From the NCBI GenBank assembly GCA_963930775.1, contig OZ005694.1, forward strand, positions 6,627,054 through 6,691,053: DNA of 64,000 nt. Reading direction: 5' to 3'. Under the pieces are notes generated by a model. That model had not been told where the DNA came from and made no database searches. It worked only from the letters and a program-made list of their open reading frames with translations. Within the stretch, counting starts at the first letter, position 1, and every line of letters begins with the position of its first letter. Origin of the DNA: Cliona cf. orientalis (lineage: Eukaryota > Porifera > Demospongiae > Clionaida > Clionaidae). The position numbers and the translations under genes were made by a program. Shown here in pieces: positions 55,691 to 64,000 of this stretch.

Positions 55691-58463
55691 TTAGCTATAG
55701 TCAATAGACCCAGGATTTAAAAAAGCTCTATCTCCTTCATTCACTCCACTCATCCTGATTTTGCTCATTAAGTGCGTCTTACATTTCTTGCAGCACTGTA
55801 TAGCCTTAGGCAAAACACAAGCCAGGATACGGAATACCACGTAGCTAATAATGATCAGGATAGAAATAACAGCAATGACCATAGCCAACCACTTGGGGTA
55901 CATATAAAACCGTCCAACGTTATACATAGTGAATGATATGAATCCATTAATTGTCATGAACAACAGGATAATGTCAATCACATTATTTCTCTTGTTTTTT
56001 TTTGTTTTTTTTTTTTTTTTTCCAGAACACTAAGCAGAAAAAAATTGTCCGAAAATCACCACATAGTCGAGCTGGATGCATAGTAGAGCCATACAATGCA
56101 AGCAGGCAGCCTATACATCAATTTTGACCAAAGTGGGTAATGATCGTCACGTTGATGTGCGCGTGTGGCCCCACCCCTCACGTAGCGCGTGGGAGGAAAA
56201 CATTGCAAGTGCATGGCTTCCTATACAAACATATGGGGAAACTTCAAAGGGCCATAACTTTAATTGTAAGGTGTGAATCAAAATTTCCCGCCATCAAAAT
56301 TCTAGTTTTGACCCATTCTGCGTGCCCATGTAAAAATTATCCCCCCAAGTGCTCCCAAACCCCCCATGAATTAGATTATTTATTTATTTAATTATTTAAA
56401 TTTGCTTTTTTTTTCTACTTAGTGTTAATTTTTTTTTTCAAGGCGACCTGAACACTAAGCAGAAAAAAATTGTCCAAAAATCACCATATAATCGAGCTGG
56501 GTGCATAGTGGAACCATACAATGCAAGCAGGCAGCCTAAATTTCAATTTTGTCAAAAAGTTGGTAATGGTCGTCACGTTTATGTGCGCGCGCGTGGCCCC
56601 GCCCCTCACGTAGCGCGTGGGCAGAAACATTGCAAACGCATGGCTTCCCTGTACAAACATATGGGGAAACTTCAAAGGGCCGTAACTTTAATTGTAAGGT
56701 GTGAATCAAAAATCTGTCCGGTCAAATCTCTAGTTTCGACCCATTCTGCGTGCCCATGTAAAAATTATCTCCCCAAGTACTCCCAAACCCCCCATGAATT
56801 AGATTATTTAATTATTTAATTATTTAAATCTTTTCTTTTTTTCTACTTAGTGTTTAATTTTTGTCTATAATACTTTATGCATTTCAATATGCACAGGATA
56901 CACAAGTAGCAATAAGCTAATAGCAAAGTGCACCCAAAACTAAATAAAGATAACTATGAGATAGTAGTATGGTATAGTAGTATGGTATAATAATTAAGAC
57001 TATTGTGAGCGTAAATGGTACTTAAATGAGTGGTAAGAGGTAGACAGATTAATGTTGTTCTTGTACGGCTGGAATTTCGCAACAAGAGCTAAAGCAATAA
57101 CAAACACAAGTGCGGCAGCTGGAAGGTAAAGAGTGAAGCTAAACACAGATGCCATTAGAAGATTCAGGAATCTCACTGCCAGGTAGAGTGCAGCAAAGTG
57201 GCGATAATCATGTGAAGTATCCTCATAGCAGCCATGAAATGAATCCATGTAAATTTGAAGCACCAGCCTACAGTTTGGACTTAAACAAAAATCAAGAACT
57301 CTTTGAAAACATTTAAAGGGATAGAGAGCTAAAAGAGCCAAGGGGAGCACATTAAAAAACAGTAACATTAATAGTGCCAGTACTAGGGTCGGCATATAGC
57401 CCTTCGAAGTCATATCCACTCTACCATCGTAATACCAGTACGACTTGAGTATGCGGTTTTTATGCATATCATAGAGTTGTGAGGGTATCAGGAGTTCAAA
57501 GGATGTATTGAGAATTTTGACATAGGATAGGACAATAAAGGTGGCAAAAGCATGGACAAGGTAGCTGCGAATGTTCCATTGTCTCCGAAAAACAGCTAAG
57601 CATCTGTGAAATGGCTTCCAAAGCCAAACAACAACAGCAAAATTATCATGCATCTTGACCAAGATGAAGGTGAGTAGTATGAGGAATAATGGGTAGATGC
57701 CAATGGTATACTCAAGCAAGAGTACTTGCTGGTAGTTTAGATCAGGATGAATACAAATATATTCATAAAAGCTTCGAAAGAAATCTAGGTTCCAAATGGC
57801 TACAACTGCAGTAATGAGCTGGACCGAAAATTGCGTGAGATAGCTAACATAATAAGGATCACTCACCAAATTAGAGGAATAAACGGTTCTAATCACTGGT
57901 GGACTTGCAGCAATTTGATTGACCATGACGAAAGCATTAAGTGTTGAAGAAGTAACTGATATCCTGAATACAATCACTAAAATGTAAAAAATTGTTATTG
58001 GAAGAAAAGAAGCAATTATGAACTTAATCCATCCGTTGTTGTAATCTTTGCATTTGACACATCCAAGGTAGTATGAATTGGCTGGGAGAGTATAGTTATC
58101 TGCACATTCTCCACAAAGCTGTCCCTTTCGATTGTAAAATGAGCATAACTTGCTATCTTCATGTGACATACTAAAGTTCCTATGTAGTTCTTTTTTGCTA
58201 CCATAAGGGCAGGTACCGAGGAGTGTCATATTCACACCATTACTATTGAATAACATGAAGCAAAAAAATTTTACAGTGAAGCGTACAGTTAATGTTTCTG
58301 GATCACAGAGAACTATATTATCAAGATCATTTCCACAAATGCACTCATTACCAGCAGGGCTCGGATATGTCCATATAGGACAAGTAGGCAGGTCTGAGTT
58401 CTCTGCAAACACTGTAAATATTATTAAAAAGAAACTGACAAGAAAATGCACCATATTTGGCAT
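55691..58463 (-). pseudogene. Multi-pass Cys-rich membrane protein, copy 2 (insertion in last part)
   Basis: MPNMVHFLVSFFLIIFTVFA signal peptide at 58463, then one open frame through CGEC…YYLGCVKC and about six TM segments to KFQPYKN near 57055. There a 1.06-kb insertion (about 55999–57050) separates it from the rest, IDIILLFMTINGFIS to the stop region at 55691. Over 90% like copy 1 by eye, including 3' flank (51300–51830 against 55180–55690), so the pair is a recent tandem duplication of about 3.9 kb or more. Without splicing out the insert, the last two TM segments are lost. Confidence 0.72.
56029..56852. mobile_element. Tandem pair of ACACTAAG-family MITEs inside membrane gene copy 2
   Basis: Units about 56029–56423 and 56451–56852, each beginning ACACTAAGCAGAAAAAAATT and ending CTACTTAGTGT, with the same core as the pair at 35345–36185 on the other strand. 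Together with about 200 bp of other sequence they make the insertion in the coding region. Confidence 0.72.
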
Positions 58464-58527
58464 GATACTCAAATTCTGGTGCCAAACTCTACACATCTAA
58501 TATCTGACTAGCTCACTGTAAGCTATA

Positions 58528-58833
58528 GGAGTCTGTAAATAGTGGACTGAACTACTGGACTGACCTTTGACCTCAAATTTAGCTACAATTTTTCTCATCT
58601 AAAGCATAGCATAGATCACCAGAAGTGGGGAGTTTGTAGGATTCTAGTAGATGTCAGGCAAGCTACTTCATGCATATTACATGCACGTATTAGCTAGCTG
58701 TTTTGTTTAAAGCTACCTCACCCTCTTTAGTTGCAGAGTACTTTGATCTAGTCTGTAACTGCGGCTAAATTTGAGGTCAAAGGTCAATCCAATAGTCCAT
58801 TTCAGTAGTCCAGTCCACTGTTTGCAGACTCCC
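58528..58833. mobile_element. MITE, 306 bp, about 10-bp target duplication
   Basis: Inverted ends starting GGAGTCTG and continuing about 55 bp (TGACCTTTGACCTCAAATTT in both arms), flanked by GTAAGCTATA on both sides (58518–58527, 58834–58843). A 9–10-bp duplication with long inverted ends fits a Mutator-like element. Confidence 0.75.
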
Positions 58834-59059
58834 GTAAGCTATAGCACTACTAACTACGGTGGCTCATATATACGGTCAGAAGGGCCATTCCATCTCAAAC
58901 TTGTTTTGTAAACCTGACTTTTTCAATTTGCATTTGTAAACTATTATCATAATGTAGCTACTTTGTAGACAAAATTTATTATTATTGCATGTCAACAATC
59001 TGAATCAACTAATAGTTGTGAATAGAAGGTAATGTCAACCGTGCATATTATTTCTGTTT

Positions 59060-59240
59060 GTATGGCTGGAACTTAGCTATGTTATAAGTGTTAAAGTGAA
59101 AACAAACACAAGTGTAGCAGCTGGAAGGTAAACAGTGAAGTTAAACACAGTTGCCATTAGAAGATTCAAGAATCTCACTGCCACGTAGAGTGCGGCAAAG
59201 TGGCGATAATCATATAAAGTGTCATCATAGCAGCCATTAG
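59060..59240 (-). pseudogene. Membrane protein fragment, copy 3
   Basis: Minus-strand match to the DYRHFAALYLAVRFLNLLMA region of copies 1 and 2, with more changes and broken ends. A relic of a third tandem unit. Confidence 0.65.
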
Positions 59241-59249
59241 CCTACAGTT

Positions 59250-61200
59250 TGGACTTAGCTATACCTTAAGGACACTTTAATGTGCATGAATCCCTTGTTG
59301 CTGGCATGACTCTGAAACACCCTTTCTCATGCACAATTCCCTAATTACAGTATATAACAGAAACTTAACCTTAACGTTTACATAATTATATGTACTGTCA
59401 CATTAGGATTCACGGACATGTCTGTATAGTTACTACACCCACTCTCCCCCTCTCCCTCCCTCCCCTTCCATGGCTGCTCCCTCTCCTCCCTCCTCGTCCC
59501 TCTAGCTGCATGCAGACAATGCAGTGGATGTTGTATTGGCGTCTAGACCAAAATCCAAACTTCTCACTCCTATTATTATTATAAGTATAGACCGTGAAAG
59601 ATCATGGGCCTCGGCAGATCTGGGAGGTGGAAAGTCTAATTAAAACTATAATGCAATGTAGCGGCGTGGCAAATATTTTCCTTCTGTGTTACCCTTGTTT
59701 CGTTGCTGTCATATCTAATCAGTAGCTAGCTAAGTCTTTTATACCCATGTTACAATTTTTCCCACCAAAATTAATTACCAGTATATTAAGAGCCGCGAGT
59801 TCACGGCAAACAAACTCACCCTTGTGTTTGTTTAGTAACATAAAGAGAAGCTTTTACGCCACTCATATGGTTGGCATATTATCTTCCCTTTATAACGTTA
59901 TAATGATGTTCAAACACAAGGGCAGATATATACGCCAAAATACCTTGCGAAAAATGTCCCCATTAGCTATATGTACAAAACGGCGTGCATGGCATAAAAT
60001 CTCCCCTTTAGGTTTAAAGGAAACACTGGCATAAAATCTCCTTTAGGTTTAAAGGAAACACTGGCGTAAAATCTTCCCTTTAGGTCTAAGGGAAATATTT
60101 CATAAAATACGCCATTGTCTACACAACCCTCCTGCTACACTCACTGTAGCTAGCTATATAGTCAGTTTGGGTTACATTCAGTTGTAGCAAGGGCTTATCG
60201 ACCTTCGGCGGTCGATAAGCCCTTGGTTGTAGGCTGCAATAGCTGTCTGCAACTAATTATAATTGCACTAATATGATACCTACTCTTGAAGTTTCATCAT
60301 ATAGCTCTCATTTCTCCTCTCTATGCCAACTGATGCAGATGCAATGTACGCATGTGTATATGGAGCTCTGATTAATTTGATGTTGTAGATAAAAATTTAA
60401 TACGTAAAGTTTACGCAATCATGATTTCAAACATTCATTTCAAACAAAATTAATGCTGCATTAATTCTACTCGGTTAATATGGTTGACTCAATTTCACAT
60501 ATAGATCTAGCATTCATTCCATCTCAGGCATATCCCTGTACTCTTCCATATACGCCATCACTCCAACCCATGATGTTAAATTGTATAAAGGTGAGAATGA
60601 CAAATTAACGCTGACGGTTGTGAGCGTATATCGATGCGACCTAGTAAGCAAGCAGGGTGTCCATTTACAAGAGGGCGTTTACATAATTATTCGATCTACG
60701 AGCCTATAATGTCGATGGCGATCGCCATCGATGGTTGGAGATTCGTAGACAGTGTCAACGTGCTTTTGACAGTTAAAATAGCCTGAGTGGTAGCGTACAC
60801 GGACTCTCTGCTAAACTCCGTTGGTGATCTATTAGCCTCATCCCCAGGCCCCTCCTCCCGCGCTGGGAGGGGCCTGGGGACGATGCTGAAGCGAACCACG
60901 CACTATCTGCTGCAAGCTGTCGGGTAATTAGCATAGTATCACTGAAATCACCGCGGTACCACACGTGAAACTCACCGATCCCCGTACCTGAAGGTAGTTG
61001 CAGTCAATGGCGAGATAGGCGTGGCTCGGCGGTTATGCGTGAATCAACGCAGTAACCGCGAAAATAAGCGATCCTTTTCTCACGGGCAGATTACGTTTCA
61101 GTCAATCCGCCAACGTACGCATTGCCGTATACTTGTATTGAAATTTATTTGCACTCTCTAATTGTCCGAATTGATACACATTTCAGCGCGAAATCAATGG
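59250..61200. other. Region without a supported gene
   Basis: Contains a short tandem of about 40 bp ×3 (GGTTTAAAGGAAACACTGGC, 59988–60110), a perfect hairpin at 60188–60225, a 20-bp palindrome at 60712–60731 and a GC-rich hairpin at about 60838–60883. No domain-bearing frame. Confidence 0.45.
60188..60225. repeat. Perfect 16-bp hairpin with TTCG loop
   Basis: CAAGGGCTTATCGACC at 60188–60203 pairs perfectly with 60210–60225; the loop TTCGGC forms a C(UUCG)G-type tetraloop in RNA. Very stable if transcribed. Confidence 0.8.
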
Positions 61201-61222
61201 CGGTTTTTTTTGTTTTTTTTTT

Positions 61223-61362
61223 GCAGAAACTATCGGCTGCCAAAACGGCAGCTGCATAGCGATATAATACGTTTAATACCTGAATGCACCAAGAGTATCA
61301 CAAGATTAAGCAGAAACTATCGGCTGCCAAAACGGCAGCTGCATAGCGATATAATACGTTTA
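61223..61362 (+). repeat. 53-bp direct repeat, period 87
   Basis: The block GCAGAAACTATCGGCTGCCA…ATAATACGTTTAA occurs at 61223–61275 and again at 61310–61362. Both copies end in TTTAA; the second is the edge of the TTAA element pair. Confidence 0.85.
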
Positions 61363-61363
61363 A

Positions 61364-62343
61364 GGTACCATTAAATTGCGTGGGCGTGAGGTGGGGATAT
61401 GACACCTAAACCACATCAAAGTCATTAGTGAGGTGCATGTTGTGTAACCACGCCCATTTAATTGCACAGGACTCAGGGGTGTGGCTGCTAGAGCCGGAAG
61501 TGTTCATTTAATATCCTCCATGGACCGGAAGCCGAGCCGGAAGGGAGGGGCCAGGCCACGCCCAAAACAGCACCACCCTGTGCCCCAAGGACCACCATTC
61601 TCAATCAAGTGCCTACTAACCACCGGATGTCCACCGGAAGCCCACAATCAATCCCAATTGAAACACACAGCTTCCTCAAGGCCAAAACACACACAAACAC
61701 TGGGAGGCCGTTCTGCCACACCGCCCACACAAGAGCTCACCTCATTTCCTGTGTGGGCGGAGTAACAACACGTCATCGCAACCACATCCGCTTCAAACCA
61801 TCGTCAGCTTCCGTCCAGCCGTACGGTCCCCTCGATCGCACCGGCGTACAGTGCCTCATTAACTGACATGGCCTCACCTTTGACCTCCTGCCACGCCCCC
61901 AAAGCCTCCTGGCGGGTTCAAAGGTCACCACCGCACCCGGGACACGCCCACCTATCGCCGCGGCCAAGTCCCAGGCCCCGATATTCAAGCACTGGCCCGT
62001 GAAGCCACGCCCAATCGGAAGCAATAAAACCTGCATTAACGCACACGCACACACTCCACACAGTGCCAGGAACACGCCCACATGCTTAATTAGGCCTAAT
62101 TGGCTTTTTTAAGTCGTTGCGGTTAATAGTTAAGAAAGAATGCTTTGATCTTGCTTTGATGTGGGCAATTACCGGCCTTTTCTTCAGGGGCCACTTCCGG
62201 TCGCTAATTATACGCGCATAATCATCCCTGGCCGATTCTGGACACGCCCACCTTCGACCAAAAGCATTCGTATGGCCTCTTCGGCCACGCCCCCTCACGA
62301 TTCGCTAATTGAATTAGCCATTCCTGACGCTCACGCCCACGCA
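61364..62343 (-). mobile_element. TTAA element, copy 2 (980 bp), minus orientation
   Basis: Same family as 33618–34627, reversed. Left end GGTACCATTAAATTGCG complete, after TTAA at 61360–61363. The other end is truncated at GCCCACGCA where copy 3 begins. The internal A-run is only 6 long here. Confidence 0.8.
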
Positions 62344-62347
62344 TTAA

Positions 62348-62590
62348 GGTACCATTTAATTGCGTGGGCGTGAGCGTCAGGAATGGCTAATTCAATTAGC
62401 GAATCGTGAAGGGGCGTGGCCGAAGAGGCCATACGAGTGCTTTTGGTCGAAGGTGGGCGTGTCCAGAATCGGCCAGGGATGATTATGCGCGTATAATTAG
62501 CGACCGGAAGTGGCCCCTGAAGAAAAGGCCGGTAATTGCCCACATCAAAGCAAGATCAAAGCATTCTTTCTTAACTATTAACCGCAACGA

Positions 62591-62628
<38 letters not shown>

Positions 62629-63368
62629 TATTAGGCCTAATTAAGCATGTGGGCGTGTTCCTGGCACTGTGTGGAGTGTGTGCGTGTGCGTTAATGCAGG
62701 TTTTATTGCTTCCGATTGGGCGTGGCTTCACGGGCCAGTGCTTGGACATCGGGGCCTGGGACTTGGCCTCGCCGATAGGTGGGCGTGTCCCGGAAGCGGT
62801 GGTGACCTTTGAACCCCGCGAGGAGGCTTTGGGGGCGTGGCAGGAGGTCAAAGGTGAGGCCATGTCTGTTAATGAGGCACTGTACGCCGGTGCGATGGAG
62901 GGGACCGTACGGCTGGACGGAAGCTGACGATGGTTTGAAGCGGATGTGGTTGCGATGACGTGTTGTTACTCCGCCCACACAGGAAATGAGGTGAGCTCTT
63001 GCGTGGGCGGTGTGGCAGAACGGCCTCCAAGTGTTTGTGTGTGTTTTGGCCTTGAGGAAGCTGTGTGTTTTAATTGGGATTGATTGTGGGCTTCCGGTGG
63101 ACATCCGGTGGTTAGTAGGCACTTGATTGAGAATGGTGGTCCTTGGGGAACAGGGTGGGGCTGTTTTGGGCGTGGCCTGGCCCCTCCCTTCCGGCTCGGC
63201 TTCCGGTCCATGGAGGATATTAAATGAACACTTCCGGCTCTAGCAGCCACACCCCTGAGACCTGTGCAATTAAAAGGGCGTGGTTACACAACATGCACCT
63301 CACTAATGACTTTGATGTGGTTTAGGTGTCATATCCCCCACCTCACGCCCACGCAATTTAATGGTACC
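62348..63368 (+). mobile_element. TTAA element, copy 3 (1021 bp), plus orientation
   Basis: Complete ends GGTACC…GGTACC with TTAA at 62344–62347 and 63369–63372. Head to head with copy 2. A-run of about 35. Its right TTAA is the TTAA of the NHR exon piece that follows. Confidence 0.82.
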
Positions 63369-63585
63369 TTAAGTGGTTGTGCTCCATATGCTACACCATC
63401 TTCGAACTTATATTCAGGGTTCATCCTCTCAGCTCCTAGTCCATTATTGGAGATTAGAATATTTTCTCCCGCTGCACTGTGGTAGCCAAATTTAATGTCT
63501 TTGTTTGGTGTTGACTCATCTGTATCTGACTCTGACAGAGGATCTTGTAGTCTTCTGGTTTGGTCTTCCTCCACTAATATACACC
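63369..63585 (-). CDS. 5' part of split NHR exon (other half of copy D)
   Basis: Acceptor CTATCAG at 63586, then phase 1 frame LVEEDQTRRLQDPLSESD, FGYHSAAGENILISN, AERMNPE, GVAYGAQPL, ending at TTAA (63369–63372). This is the first 213 nt of a standard NHR exon. Added to the 410 nt of copy D and one TTAA it makes 627 nt, in frame, giving GAQPLKGLAEFEV across the join. Upstream exons would lie beyond the window end. Confidence 0.82.
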
Positions 63586-63649
63586 CTGATAGTAAAAGAA
63601 AATGTACGAACTTGATGTATGTCCACCCATGACTCTTATCCAGGGGCGG

Positions 63650-64000
63650 AACAAGTATATTTAAAGTGGTGGGGCTTAGGTATAATAAAAAGTTTGCGAG
63701 CATAAGCGTGTCGCGAAAATTTTGGATTTGCCACGCCGACTTTTGGTGTTTGAAGGGTACAAAATACCGTAGAATCCCGCGATTACGCCCCCCCGGGCCC
63801 CTTTGTGCATGCTAGGATTGGGTAAAAGTGGGGAGGGGGCTTATACGCGGGATCCTTACATTTCCGTGTGACGACCATTACCGACCGTCGACTGCCACGG
63901 AATCTCGTTATGTACAGACTTACTCATTCGTAATTAATCACAGGGTTTGCCCCCTGGAGCTGCCGCTGCCGCATAATATTGAATTTAACCCCTTTCGTGT
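63650..64000. repeat. Repeat-rich window end
   Basis: From about 63765 a TACCGTAGAATCCCGCGATTACG element begins, whose inner part matches 9925–10030 in reverse (CATGCTAGGATTGGGTAAAA region). The element runs past the window end or is truncated. No gene. Confidence 0.5.

Noticed and set aside
61481-63250. 94- and 139-codon frames repeated in the three TTAA elements
   Set aside because: They are the same element sequence copied; no transposase or known domain, and Arg/Pro/His-rich composition follows from the CCACGCCC-rich DNA.

Overview
The window reads as animal nuclear DNA with spliced genes, long repeat-filled introns and very many short inverted-repeat transposons. The gene families (Death-domain proteins, an NHR–SOCS protein, a multi-pass Cys-rich membrane family) and the many TACCGTA-ended MITEs suggest a demosponge. 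That assignment is inference from family content only.

The core (1–46.2 kb, plus 63.4–63.6 kb) is a head-to-tail, minus-strand array of one gene family. I could build a seven-exon model by comparing copies: exon 1 Death domain (466 nt), exon 2 a 250-residue helical module (755 nt), exons 3, 4 and 5 (129, 165 and 175 nt), exon 6 an NHR (Neuralized homology repeat) domain (about 624 nt), exon 7 a SOCS box. Exon lengths agree between copies and all junctions keep phase. The predicted protein of about 840 residues, Death–helical module–NHR–SOCS, would suit a Cullin-RING ubiquitin-ligase substrate adaptor wired to death-fold signalling.

Copies: A (920–10974, its SOCS exon lies beyond the window start), B (16788–24745, SOCS box broken), C (24920–35295, Death exon interrupted by two transposons) and D (39561–46238, NHR exon cut at a TTAA). 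The missing half of D's NHR exon appears to be the piece at 63369–63585, 17.1 kb away. A decayed Death exon sits at 38.4–38.6 kb. No copy can be shown whole inside the window.

Between and inside the copies lie a 2.4 kb minisatellite of 31/32-bp units just upstream of copy A (11.19–13.63 kb), a degenerate minisatellite (15.06–16.0 kb), a broken DIRS/Ngaro-like retroelement in an intron of copy D (about 40.3–44.45 kb), and at least 20 MITEs, several with clear target duplications.

The segment 46.24–61.36 kb, lying between the two halves of the split exon, holds a giant hairpin with 15-bp tandem repeats, two damaged tandem copies and a fragment of a signal-peptide/Cys-rich/multi-pass membrane gene, and a related secreted-type ORF. 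It ends in three-copy-family TTAA elements (61.36–63.37 kb), two of them head to head.
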